DNA from: JAYSFC01 sp041913505
GTDB taxonomy: Bacteria > Pseudomonadota > Gammaproteobacteria > Burkholderiales > Burkholderiaceae_C
DNA: 40,674 bases
Assembly: GCA_041913505.1 (NCBI GenBank)
Contig: JAYSFC010000015.1
Coordinates: forward strand, 1 to 40,674
Direction: 5' to 3'
Positions 31,979 to 39,455 of this stretch are shown here, in pieces. The notes under the pieces were generated by a model. The model had not been told where the DNA came from and ran no database searches. It worked only from the letters and a program-made list of their open reading frames with translations. The stretch's first letter is position 1. Each line of letters begins with the position of its first letter. Both the position numbers and the translations under genes were made by a program.

Positions 31979-32941
31979 ATGCAAGTGGACGGACGCAAGA
32001 TCGTGGTGCTGGGGACCGGGGGCACCATCGCCGGCAAGGCAGCGCAGGCGGGCGACAACATCGGATACCAGGCCGCGCAGGTGGGCGTGCGGGATTTGCT
32101 GGAGGCCGTTCCGGGGCTGGCCGCTGCGGCGCGCGGGGGTATCGTGGCCGAGCAGGTGGCACAGATCGACAGCAAGGATATGGACTTGGGCGTGTGGCGC
32201 GCCTTGGCCCAGCGCTGCGCGGCCTGCATCGATGACCCGCAGGTGCGTGCGATCGTCATCACGCATGGCACCGACACGATCGAGGAAACGGCCTGGTTCC
32301 TGCACTCCGTGCTGGCCGCGCGCAAGCCCGTGGTGCTGACCTGCGCCATGCGCCCCGCCACGGCGCTCACTCCCGATGGGCCGCAGAACCTGCTGGATGC
32401 CGTGGCCCTCGCCGCCACGCCGGGCGTGCAAGGCGTGTTCGTGGTGGCGGCGGGTACCGTGCACGGCGCGCGGCACGTGCAGAAAGTGCATTCCTACCGC
32501 GTCGACGCCTTCAGCTCAGGTGACGCCGGCCCGCTCGGCTGGATGGAGGAAGGCGCCGTGCGCTGGGCACATGGGCAGCCGCCTGTACCGACGGAGGTTG
32601 CGCAGTTTGCTATTAATACGATAGCCCCAGAGGGGGATGAGCCGCGCGTGGACATCGTGACGAACCATGCAGGCGCTGATGGTGCCGTCGTGGATGCTCT
32701 GGTGGCCAGCGGTACGCGGGGCATCGTGGTGGCCGCCACGGGCAACGGCACGATGCACCATGCGCTGCTGGCCGCGCTGCAGCGCGCGCAATCTGCAGGT
32801 GTGCAGGTGCGCGTGGCTTCGCGCTGCCTGCTGGGGCATGTGCTGCCCAAGCCAGGCGATCCCTTCGAGGACTCGCGCGGCCTGAGCCCGGTGAAGGCGC
32901 GCGTGGCGCTGCAGCTGGAGCTGCTGGCGGCCCCGAAGTAG
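31979..32941 (+). CDS. ansA: L-asparaginase
   Basis: 320 residues. It hydrolyses asparagine to aspartate and ammonia. The nucleophile Thr13 is in GTGGTIAG, and the second catalytic pair Thr98-Asp99 is in THGTDTIEE; CAMRPATALTPDGPQNL and HVQKVHSYRVDAF complete the family pattern. There is no signal peptide, so it is probably the cytoplasmic form. The ATG at 31979 is very close to the GGGAG ribosome site; a GTG at 31985 (6 bp after it) is the better-spaced start. A short AT-rich palindrome at 32609-32625 encodes FAINTIAPEG and may be a repeat remnant. Confidence 0.9.
   Translation: MQVDGRKIVVLGTGGTIAGKAAQAGDNIGYQAAQVGVRDLLEAVPGLAAAARGGIVAEQVAQIDSKDMDLGVWRALAQRCAACIDDPQVRAIVITHGTDTIEETAWFLHSVLAARKPVVLTCAMRPATALTPDGPQNLLDAVALAATPGVQGVFVVAAGTVHGARHVQKVHSYRVDAFSSGDAGPLGWMEEGAVRWAHGQPPVPTEVAQFAINTIAPEGDEPRVDIVTNHAGADGAVVDALVASGTRGIVVAATGNGTMHHALLAALQRAQSAGVQVRVASRCLLGHVLPKPGDPFEDSRGLSPVKARVALQLELLAAPK
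32609..32625. repeat. Short AT-rich palindrome inside ansA
   Basis: GCTAT-taatacg-ATAGC, an inverted repeat of 5 bp in a GC-rich gene, keeps the reading frame. It may be a worn copy of the interspersed repeat family seen at 14013 and 37839, but it is too short to be sure. Confidence 0.3.
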
Positions 32942-32954
32942 GCCCCCCAGAAAC

Positions 32955-32983
32955 GCCGAAGCCCGCCAGGGGCGGGCTTCGGC
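32955..32983. terminator. Hairpin between convergent ansA and adk
   Basis: A perfect 13-bp stem (GCCGAAGCCCGCC with GGCGGGCTTCGGC) and a 3-base loop. The plus side has no T-run; on the minus side a short GTTTC follows, so it may serve mainly adk or work with Rho. Confidence 0.7.
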
Positions 32984-32999
32984 TGCACTGTGGCGCGGC

Positions 33000-33656
33000 T
33001 CAGCTCGCGAGTGCAGCCAGCGCACGGGCCGTGATCTCTTCCACGCTGCCGGTGCCGCTGATGGCGCGGTACTTGGGGGCGGCGGCCGGGTCGGCCTTGG
33101 CCCAGTTGGCGTAGTAGTCGACCAGGGGGCGGGTCTGGGCGCTGTACACCTCCAGGCGCTTCTTGACGGTCTCCTCCTTGTCGTCTTCGCGCTGGATCAG
33201 GTCTTCGCCCGTCACGTCGTCCTTGCCTTGCACCTTGGGCGGATTGAACTTGACGTGGTAGGTGCGGCCGCTGGCGGGGTGCGAGCGGCGGCCGCTCATG
33301 CGCTCGATGATGGCGTCGAACGGCACGTCGATCTCGAGCACGTAGTCCAGCTTCACGCCGGCGGCCTTCATGGCGTCTGCCTGGGGGATGGTGCGGGGGA
33401 AGCCATCGAAGAGGAAGCCTTGCGCGCAGTCCGGCTGCGCGATGCGCTCTTTCACGAGGTTGATGATGAGGTCGTCGCTCACGAGCTGGCCCGCATCCAT
33501 CACGGCCTTGGCCTGCAGGCCCAGGGGCGTACCGGCTTTGACGGCGGCGCGCAGCATGTCGCCGGTGGAGATTTGCGGGATGCCGTACTTCTGGCAGATG
33601 AAGGTCGCTTGCGTGCCTTTGCCGGCGCCAGGCGCACCCAACAGAATCAGTCTCAT
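33000..33656 (-). CDS. adk: Adenylate kinase
   Basis: 218 residues with the ATG at 33656 and GAGGA upstream. The P-loop GAPGAGKGT (7-15), the FDGFPRTIPQAD motif and a LID region with GRRSHPASGRTYH identify it. This is the long type, with a LID that lacks zinc cysteines. It converts AMP and ATP to two ADP. It is the last gene of the minus-strand exbB-to-adk series, with a 152-bp gap after kdsB that may hold its own promoter. Confidence 0.97.
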   Translation of the reverse strand: MRLILLGAPGAGKGTQATFICQKYGIPQISTGDMLRAAVKAGTPLGLQAKAVMDAGQLVSDDLIINLVKERIAQPDCAQGFLFDGFPRTIPQADAMKAAGVKLDYVLEIDVPFDAIIERMSGRRSHPASGRTYHVKFNPPKVQGKDDVTGEDLIQREDDKEETVKKRLEVYSAQTRPLVDYYANWAKADPAAAPKYRAISGTGSVEEITARALAALAS

Positions 33657-33808
33657 GGAGGTCCTCGGAAGTGGTGAAATCTTTTATGGCGGCGCTGGCT
33701 GGGGGCCTGCGGAGGCTGGAGGTGCGCCGCTCTCATTTATGACAGTCGAGGATAGCACGGGCATGCCATCGCCCAGCTTACGCGGCCGTACCGGGGGCGG
33801 GGGCCGTT

Positions 33809-34594
33809 TCAGGCCAGCAGTGCGCGCACGCGCGCCAGATCTTCGGGCGTGTCCACACCGGGGCCTGGGGCCTGGTCGGCAGTGTGCACGGCGATGCGGT
33901 GCCCATGCCAGAGCGCGCGCAGTTGTTCCAGGGCTTCGATTGCCTCGGTGGGTGCGGGCGCGAGCCGTGGAAACTCGCGCAGAAAGCCCGCGCGGTAGCT
34001 GTAGATGCCGATGTGGCGCAGCGGCGCATAGCCTGCGAGCGCCGGGGTAGCGGGCAGGGCCTCCCACCAAGCCGATCCCGCATGGTCGCGCGCATGCGGG
34101 ATGGGGGCGCGGCTGAAGTAGTGCGCCATGCCGCGTGCGTCGCAGACCACCTTCACGACGTTGGGGTTCGTATAGTCGGCCAGGCTGTGGATGGCGTGGG
34201 CGGCGGTGCCCATGCTGGCCTCGGGGTGGGCAGGCAGTAGCGCGGCCACGGCATCGATCAGGGCCGGGTCGATCAGCGGCTCGTCGCCCTGCACGTTGAC
34301 CACGACCTGGTCACCCTCCAGGCCCAGTTGCTCGCAGGCCTCGGCCAGGCGGTCGCTGCCACTTGGGTGGTCGGGCCGCGTGAGCAGCACGTCGACGCCA
34401 TGCGCGCGGCAGGCTGCGGCGATGCGCTCGTCGTCGGCCGCCACCACGGTGCGCAGGGCGCCGCTTTGCTGGGCGCGCCGCGCCACGCGCACGACCATGG
34501 GCAGGCCGGCGATGTCGGCCAGCGGTTTGTCCGGCAGGCGGCTGGACGCCATGCGTGCCGGAATCAGTACCGTGTAGCCGGCCCCGGTGCTCAC
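33809..34594 (-). CDS. kdsB: 3-deoxy-manno-octulosonate cytidylyltransferase (CMP-KDO synthetase)
   Basis: 261 residues. The nucleotide-binding start TVLIPARMASSRLPDKPL and the motifs NVQGDEPLID and HIGIYSYRAGFL are typical. It activates KDO with CTP for transfer to lipid A in LPS synthesis. The GTG start at 34594 overlaps the stop of the trm112-like gene (GTGA). It lies with lpxK, forming an LPS pair. Confidence 0.96.
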   Translation of the reverse strand: MSTGAGYTVLIPARMASSRLPDKPLADIAGLPMVVRVARRAQQSGALRTVVAADDERIAAACRAHGVDVLLTRPDHPSGSDRLAEACEQLGLEGDQVVVNVQGDEPLIDPALIDAVAALLPAHPEASMGTAAHAIHSLADYTNPNVVKVVCDARGMAHYFSRAPIPHARDHAGSAWWEALPATPALAGYAPLRHIGIYSYRAGFLREFPRLAPAPTEAIEALEQLRALWHGHRIAVHTADQAPGPGVDTPEDLARVRALLA

Positions 34595-34773
34595 TGCTCC
34601 AGCTCCTCGTCGGTCAGCGGGCGGGCTTCGTTTTCAAGCAGCACGGGAATGCCGTCGCGCACGGGGTAGGCCAGGCGCGCGCTGCGCGAGACCAGCTCCT
34701 GACGGTCGCGGTCGTAGGTGAGCGGGCCCTTGGTGACGGGGCAGACCAGGAGTTCGAGCAGTTTGGGGTCCAT
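34591..34773 (-). CDS. Trm112/YcaR-family small protein
   Basis: 60 residues from the ATG at 34773. MDPKLLELLVCPVTKGPL and AYPVRDGIPVLLENEARPL match the UPF0434 (YcaR) family, which has a Trm112-like fold. In E. coli YcaR several cysteines lie in the zinc-ribbon-like part; here only Cys11 is left, so metal binding is unlikely. The function in bacteria is unknown. It overlaps kdsB by four bases and lies 22 bp after lpxK, a common order in beta- and gammaproteobacteria. Confidence 0.93.
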   Translation of the reverse strand: MDPKLLELLVCPVTKGPLTYDRDRQELVSRSARLAYPVRDGIPVLLENEARPLTDEELEQ

Positions 34774-34795
34774 GGCAGATCGTGTCGGTTGGCGG

Positions 34796-35809
34796 TCAGG
34801 GCCGTGATGATAGCGAGGCGTCGAGTTGTTCAAAGAAGCCTGGGGCGATCGAGAGGTTCAGGGGGACGGCGAGCACGTCGGGGTGGCGCGGCCAGAGCTT
34901 GACAGCATCCTTTTCGGTGCAAATCAGCTGCAAGTGCTTATGTGTTGGTCGGTTCCAGCTATCAAAATCGAAGTGATCGGGCAGGGCCTCGGCCTCTTCG
35001 AGCCACAGCCCTGCGGCGCGCAGCATCGCAAAGAAGTCCTCGGGCCGCGCGACGGCGGCCAGCGCATGCAGCGGCTGGCCGCGCAGGGTTTCGAGCGGAA
35101 CCTGCCGGCCTTCGGCATCGTGCGCCCACGGCGCGAGCTGGCGGTGCAGGGCGAACGCCGGTGCCCGCGTCGCGGCCGGCGGTTGGGGCGCGGCATGCAG
35201 CACGGCGCTGACGGGGCGCGGCCAGGGCTCGCGCAGCGGGCCGGCGGGCAGCAGAAAGCCGTTGCCCACGCCTTCGTCGTTGAACACGCAGACCTCGACG
35301 TCGCGCGCGAGCGCAAGGTGCTGCAGACCGTCGTCGCACACGATGATGTCGGTGTCCGGGTGGGCCGCGCACAGGGCGCGGGCGGCGGCAATGCGTTCGC
35401 GCGCCACGAATACGGGCACACCCGCCGTGCGGGCGATGAGCGCCGGCTCATCGCCCACCTCGGCGGCCGGGCTGTCGGGCAGGGCCTCGCGGCAGTCGGT
35501 ACTGTGGCGCCCGTAGCCGCGCGAGACCACGCCCGGGTGCCAACCGCGCTCGCGCAGGTGGCGCACGATGGCCAGCGTCACGGGTGTCTTGCCCGCACCG
35601 CCCGCGATCACATTGCCCACCACGACTACGGGCACAGCGGCCCGGTGCGCGCGCAGCAGCCCAAGTCCGTAGAGCGCACGCCGCAGCCGCACCAGGGCGC
35701 CGTAGAGCAGGGAGAGGGGCCACAGGGCCCAGGCGAGCGCGCCCCGGCGGCGCCAGGCGCGGCGCAGGCGGTCCGCAAAGGAGGGGCGGGAGGCCGGTGA
35801 TGCGGCCAC
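34796..35809 (-). CDS. lpxK: Tetraacyldisaccharide 4'-kinase
   Basis: 337 residues with a GTG start at 35809. The Walker-like motif VGNVIAGGAGKTPV and the later VCDDGLQH and LICTEKDAVKLW identify LpxK, which phosphorylates the lipid A precursor at the 4' position. The N-terminal membrane-associated helix (about 25-55) is Trp/Leu-rich. The gene lies 12 bp after exbD. A patch near 34930-34975 has a CTATCAAAAT sequence like the start of the interspersed repeat (see findings), but the protein looks intact there. Confidence 0.96.
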   Translation of the reverse strand: MAASPASRPSFADRLRRAWRRRGALAWALWPLSLLYGALVRLRRALYGLGLLRAHRAAVPVVVVGNVIAGGAGKTPVTLAIVRHLRERGWHPGVVSRGYGRHSTDCREALPDSPAAEVGDEPALIARTAGVPVFVARERIAAARALCAAHPDTDIIVCDDGLQHLALARDVEVCVFNDEGVGNGFLLPAGPLREPWPRPVSAVLHAAPQPPAATRAPAFALHRQLAPWAHDAEGRQVPLETLRGQPLHALAAVARPEDFFAMLRAAGLWLEEAEALPDHFDFDSWNRPTHKHLQLICTEKDAVKLWPRHPDVLAVPLNLSIAPGFFEQLDASLSSRP

Positions 35810-35821
35810 GCTGGAATGGGC

Positions 35822-36247
35822 TCAGCGGCCCGCGCTGGCCGAGGACTGGGTGGCGAAGGTGATCTGCGACAGACCCACGCGGCGCGCGGCCTCCATCACG
35901 GTGACCACGGCCTGGTGCGGCGCCGTCGCATCGGCGCTGATCACGACGACGCTGCCCGAGCCCGCCTTGGCGGCCTGCGAGAGCGCGCGGGCCATCGCGT
36001 CGATGCCCTTGCCCTCCACGGCGGTCTTGTTGACGGCGTAGCGTCCGTCGGCGGCCACGGCCACGATGACCTCCTTGGGGTGGTCGCGCAGCTGCTCGGC
36101 ATCGGCCACCGGCAGCGTGAGCTGCAGCTCGGTGAACTTGCTGTAAGTGGTGGACAGCATCAGGAAGATGAGGATCACCAGCAGCACGTCGATGAACGGG
36201 ATCAGGTTGATCTCGGGCTCTTCCTTGGTGCGGGGGCGGAAGTTCAT
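35822..36247 (-). CDS. exbD: Biopolymer transport protein ExbD/TolR
   Basis: 141 residues, with one N-terminal transmembrane helix (about 14-36) containing the conserved proton-channel aspartate Asp20 in FIDVLLVILIFLML. The rest is a periplasmic domain. With ExbB it forms the proton-driven motor for TonB-dependent transport; a TolR role is less likely since no tol genes are near. It lies 22 bp after exbB. Confidence 0.93.
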   Translation of the reverse strand: MNFRPRTKEEPEINLIPFIDVLLVILIFLMLSTTYSKFTELQLTLPVADAEQLRDHPKEVIVAVAADGRYAVNKTAVEGKGIDAMARALSQAAKAGSGSVVVISADATAPHQAVVTVMEAARRVGLSQITFATQSSASAGR

Positions 36248-36269
36248 GGGGGCGTGGGATGCGTGCGGT

Positions 36270-36908
36270 TTACTTGCGCAGCCGGCCGATGTGGCGCACG
36301 AACTGCTCGGCCGACAGCTCCAGCGTGAGCAGGTATTCGTCCACGCGGCTGCGGAAGTAGCGCCAGAAGATCAGCGTGGGAATGGCCACGATGAGGCCGA
36401 AGGCCGTGTTGTAGAGCGCGATCGAGATGCCCTGCGCGAGCTGGGCAGGGTTGCCTCCGCCGGTGGCGCCCACGGCGCCCGAGCTGGCCTGTGAGCCGAA
36501 GATCTCGATCATGCCGATCACGGTGCCCAGCAGGCCCAGCAGCGGGGCGGCCGAGGCAATGGTGGCCAGGGCGCTCAGGTATTTTTCCAGCCGATGGGCC
36601 ACCGCGCGGCCCGTGCCTTCCATGGCGGCGCGCAGATCGGCCTCGGTGCTCTGCGGGTTGCTGTTGAGCGCGCGCAGGCCACTGGCCAGCACCTCGCCCA
36701 GTGCGGAGTTCTGTGCCAGCTGGTTCACCACATCCGGGGCAGGCACGGCCTTGGACGATACGGTAATGGCTTCGTCGAGCAGCTTCGGAGGGGCGACACG
36801 GGCCGTTTTCAGGGCCACGAAACGCTCGAAAATCAGCGCCAACGCCAGGACGGAACAGGCAATCAAGGGCCAGATCGGCCAGCCTGCGGCTTGTATGATC
36901 GACAGCAA
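36270..36908 (-). CDS. exbB: Biopolymer transport protein ExbB (MotA/TolQ/ExbB family)
   Basis: 212 residues starting at the TTG at 36908, preceded by GGAGAG with about 7 bp spacing. No ATG or GTG in frame gives a sensible protein; the frame stays open to 37772 but is shadow sequence there. Three membrane segments are seen: the first at about 8-28, then the pair in LSALATIASAAPLLGLLGTV and QGISIALYNTAFGLIVAIPT. It is the proton channel of the TonB motor with ExbD. The TTG start may set a low translation level. Confidence 0.92.
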   Translation of the reverse strand: MLSIIQAAGWPIWPLIACSVLALALIFERFVALKTARVAPPKLLDEAITVSSKAVPAPDVVNQLAQNSALGEVLASGLRALNSNPQSTEADLRAAMEGTGRAVAHRLEKYLSALATIASAAPLLGLLGTVIGMIEIFGSQASSGAVGATGGGNPAQLAQGISIALYNTAFGLIVAIPTLIFWRYFRSRVDEYLLTLELSAEQFVRHIGRLRK

Positions 36909-37262
36909 AATTCTCTCTCCGCGCAGATGGATGCAGCCGTGGATTATGGCCCAGCCCAGAGCGCTTTCCGTTCCCCGGATGGTTCCCTGCCGTTGCTTCC
37001 CGCCGCCGCTCTCAGGAACCCACAAATTCTGTGGATAACTTTGTGGGCAACCGGGGGGACAGGGGGCGCCAAACGGCGCCAGACCGTGCCGGAAACAGAT
37101 TGATGAAAATTTACACAACAAAAAATCCATATAAATCAAAGGCTTGCACGTGCTTGCGTGCCGGATGGCTGGTTTTTGCAGGGTCGGCGCGTACCAGGGG
37201 TGCTGTCCTCGCGCTGTGGAGTAGTGCGCTGCACCAAGGGGTGTCAAGCCCCGTGAAACCTC
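36909..37262. other. Divergent intergenic region exbB / xseA
   Basis: A 354-bp gap between two divergent genes. It holds the exbB ribosome site, an 8-bp inverted repeat with a DnaA box (37019-37047), a GC-rich part with CGGGGGGACAGG, and an AT-rich stretch (about 37081-37141) that probably includes promoter elements of xseA. I find no convincing gene or RNA structure in it. Confidence 0.7.
37019..37047. promoter_or_regulatory. DnaA box inside an inverted repeat
   Basis: CCCACAAA (37019-37026) and TTTGTGGG (37040-37047) are a perfect 8-bp inverted repeat. Its 13-base interior contains TGTGGATAA (37030-37038), the exact reverse complement of the DnaA box TTATCCACA. It lies 111 bp upstream of the exbB start. 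Confidence 0.6.
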
Positions 37263-38588
37263 ATGTTTGAGTCCTCGACCCCCGCCATTGCGCCCCGCAT
37301 CTGGGAGGTTGGTGCGCTGTGCCGCGCCGTTGCTGATGCGCTGGAGGCGCGCTTCAATCCCGTCGCGGTGCGCGGCGAGATCACGGGCTTCTCGCGCGCG
37401 GCCAGCGGGCATTGCTACTTCTCGATCAAGGACGCGCAAGGCCAGATCCGCTGTGCCATGTTCCGGCGTGCGGCCAGCCTGCTCGACTTCACGCCGCGCG
37501 ACGGCGAACTCGTCGAGTTGCGCGGGCGCCTGGGCGTCTACGAGCAGCGCGGTGATCTGCAGCTCATCGTGGAGAGTCTGCAGCGCGCGGGGCTGGGGGC
37601 CTTGTTCGAGCAGTTTCTGCGCCTCAAGGCCTTGCTGGAGGCCGAAGGGCTGTTCGACGCAGGCCGCAAGCGCGCGCTGCCCCTGCTGCCGCGCGGCATC
37701 GGGCTCGTGACCTCGCCGGGCGCCGCGGCCCTGCACGACGTGGTGACGGCGCTGCGCCGGCGCGTGCCGCACATTCCCGTGGTGCTGGTGCCGGCCCTGG
37801 TGCAGGGCGCTGGGGCGCCGCGCTCGCTGTGCGACGCGCTATCAAAAATGTATCAGCTCGTGCAGGCGGGGCAAGCACCCGGGGCCGAAAAAGCGCACAA
37901 CCCGGCGATCGACGTGATCCTGCTCGTGCGTGGCGGGGGCTCCATCGAGGACCTGTGGGCCTTCAACGACGAGGCGCTGGCGCGCACCATCGTCCAGAGC
38001 CCCGTGCCGCTGGTGAGCGGCGTGGGCCACGAGACCGACTTCACGATCGCGGATTTCTGCGCTGACCTGCGCGCGCCCACGCCCACGGCCGCGGCCGAAC
38101 TCGTGGCCCAGCCGCGCGAGGTGTGGCTGGGCGCGCTGGGACTGCTGGCGCGGCGCCTGCAGGACGGCGCGCAGCGCCAGATCGATGCACGCCACCAGCG
38201 GCTGGACCTGGCGGGGCAGCGGCTGGGGCGGCCCTCGGGCCTGGTGGCGCGGCAGGAACTGCAACTCGCGCGCCTGGCGCAGCGTATGCGGCACGGCGCG
38301 CTCCTGAAAATGCAGCGCCTGGCGCATGCCCAGCAAGCGCTGGAGGCCCAACTACCTCAAAGCCTGCAGCGCAGCGTTGCGCGCCAGGCCGAGCGGGTGG
38401 AGCGCGCTGCGCTGCGCCTGGAGCTGCTGGACCCGCGCCTGGTGCTGCAGCGGGGCTATGCCCTGCTGGCCGACACCGAAGGGCGCAGCGTGACCAGCGC
38501 GCGGCAGGCCAAGCCCGGGGCGGCGCTGCGCGCCACGCTGGCCGATGGCACGCTCGACCTCACGGTGGTGCCCCCCCGGCTGCTTTAG
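37263..38588 (+). CDS. xseA: Exodeoxyribonuclease VII large subunit
   Basis: 441 residues. An N-terminal OB-fold (with SGHCYFSIKDAQGQIRCAMF) is followed by the catalytic core with LVRGGGSIEDLWAFNDE and SGVGHETDFTIADF, then a long helical region. With XseB it degrades single-stranded DNA in both directions into acid-insoluble pieces and trims recombination products. Residues about 193-213 (around KMYQLVQAG and GAEKAHNP) are encoded by an AT-richer repeat and replace the usual short linker before the RGGGS motif. The small subunit gene xseB is not next to it. Confidence 0.95.
   Translation: MFESSTPAIAPRIWEVGALCRAVADALEARFNPVAVRGEITGFSRAASGHCYFSIKDAQGQIRCAMFRRAASLLDFTPRDGELVELRGRLGVYEQRGDLQLIVESLQRAGLGALFEQFLRLKALLEAEGLFDAGRKRALPLLPRGIGLVTSPGAAALHDVVTALRRRVPHIPVVLVPALVQGAGAPRSLCDALSKMYQLVQAGQAPGAEKAHNPAIDVILLVRGGGSIEDLWAFNDEALARTIVQSPVPLVSGVGHETDFTIADFCADLRAPTPTAAAELVAQPREVWLGALGLLARRLQDGAQRQIDARHQRLDLAGQRLGRPSGLVARQELQLARLAQRMRHGALLKMQRLAHAQQALEAQLPQSLQRSVARQAERVERAALRLELLDPRLVLQRGYALLADTEGRSVTSARQAKPGAALRATLADGTLDLTVVPPRLL
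37839..37888 (+). repeat. 50-nt interspersed repeat, in-frame copy inside xseA
   Basis: It starts CTATCAAAAA, with GCAAGCAC at offset 32 and GCCGA at offset 45; the copy at 14013-14062 (minus strand) has the same elements at the same offsets, with 33 identical bases of 50 by hand count. It adds amino acids to XseA without shifting the frame. I recall similar CTATCAAAA...GCAAGCGC...GGCCGA elements scattered in Comamonadaceae genomes, but this was not checked. Confidence 0.7.
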
Positions 38589-38631
38589 GGCTTTCGCGCG
38601 CCGGTGGCCTGCACGGGGGGCGCGATCTTCC

Positions 38632-38637
38632 TACAAT
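38632..38637 (+). promoter_or_regulatory. Putative -10 box of sodB
   Basis: TACAAT in CCTACAATGCC, 81 bp upstream of the sodB start, in the 129-bp gap after xseA. The -35 region is poor (CTGCAC at 17-bp spacing). The leader of about 75 bases has no strong hairpin that I could see. Confidence 0.45.
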
Positions 38638-38717
38638 GCCCTTTCGTCGCATTGCCGGGGCGGGGCCCTGAAGTCTTGCCTGCGGCGCTCCAGAATTTCA
38701 ACCACGAGGAATCCACC

Positions 38718-39299
38718 ATGGAACATACCCTGCCCCCACTGCCTTACGCGATCGACGCCCTGGCGCCGCACTACAGCAAGGAAACGCTGGAGTACCACCA
38801 CGGCAAGCACCACAACGCCTACGTGGTGAACCTCAACAACCTGCAAAAAGGCACCGAGTTCGAGTCGATGGCTCTCGAGGAGATCATCAAGAAGTCCAGC
38901 GGCGGCATCTACAACAACGCAGCCCAGATCTGGAACCACACCTTCTTCTGGAACTGCATGGTTCCCAACGGCGGCGGCGAGCCCACGGGCGCGCTGGCTG
39001 CGGCCATCAACGCCAAGTGGGGCAGCTACGCCGCCTTCAAGGAAGCCTTCGTGAAGTCGGCCGTGGGCAACTTTGGCTCGGGTTGGACCTGGCTGGTGAA
39101 GAAGGCCGATGGCTCGGTGGACATCGTGAACACGGGCGCCGCCGGCACGCCGCTGACCACGGCCGACAAGGCCCTGCTGACGGTGGACGTGTGGGAACAC
39201 GCCTACTACATCGACTACCGCAACCTGCGTCCCAAGTTCGTCGAGACCTTCCTCGACAAGCTCGTGAACTGGAAGTTCGCCGAAGCCAATTTCGCCTGA
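38718..39299 (+). CDS. sodB: Superoxide dismutase, iron type
   Basis: 193 residues from the ATG at 38718, with ACGAGGA upstream. The metal ligands are His27 (EYHHGKHH), His74 (IWNHTFFW), Asp157 and His161 (VDVWEHAYY), at the same positions as in E. coli SodB. Gln70 in AAQIWNHT is the outer-sphere glutamine of the iron type. It converts superoxide to oxygen and hydrogen peroxide in the cytoplasm. It follows xseA with its own putative promoter and ends with a strong terminator. Confidence 0.97.
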   Translation: MEHTLPPLPYAIDALAPHYSKETLEYHHGKHHNAYVVNLNNLQKGTEFESMALEEIIKKSSGGIYNNAAQIWNHTFFWNCMVPNGGGEPTGALAAAINAKWGSYAAFKEAFVKSAVGNFGSGWTWLVKKADGSVDIVNTGAAGTPLTTADKALLTVDVWEHAYYIDYRNLRPKFVETFLDKLVNWKFAEANFA

Positions 39300-39352
39300 T
39301 GGCGCATGCGGGGGCGGCCGTTGCGCCGCCACGCACGCAGTCATTTGAAAGT

Positions 39353-39388
39353 AAAGGCCCGAAGAGTGATCTTCGGGCCTTTTCTTTT
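39353..39388 (+). terminator. Rho-independent terminator after sodB
   Basis: A 12-bp perfect stem (AAAGGCCCGAAG with CTTCGGGCCTTT), a 6-base loop and a T-rich tail (TTTTCTTTT). Confidence 0.93.
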
Positions 39389-39433
39389 GCGTTTCGGGGG
39401 CTTAAAAAGGAAGGGCGAAAACCCGTGGCAATG

Positions 39434-39455
39434 CTCAGTCTTATAGAAGACTGAG
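39434..39455. promoter_or_regulatory. Perfect 9-bp palindrome upstream of icd
   Basis: CTCAGTCTT-ATAG-AAGACTGAG, followed by a run of six A. The T-run is on the wrong side for a minus-strand terminator and absent on the plus strand, so an operator or an mRNA leader hairpin is more likely. It is 172 bp before the icd start. Confidence 0.5.

Noticed and set aside
37019..37047. Replication origin
   Set aside because: Only one good DnaA box and no dnaA, parAB, gidA or similar genes nearby; kept only as a regulatory candidate.
36909..37772. N-terminal extension of exbB to about 500 residues
   Set aside because: The extension overlaps xseA antisense and the divergent intergenic region; the TTG with GGAGAG gives a normal-length ExbB.
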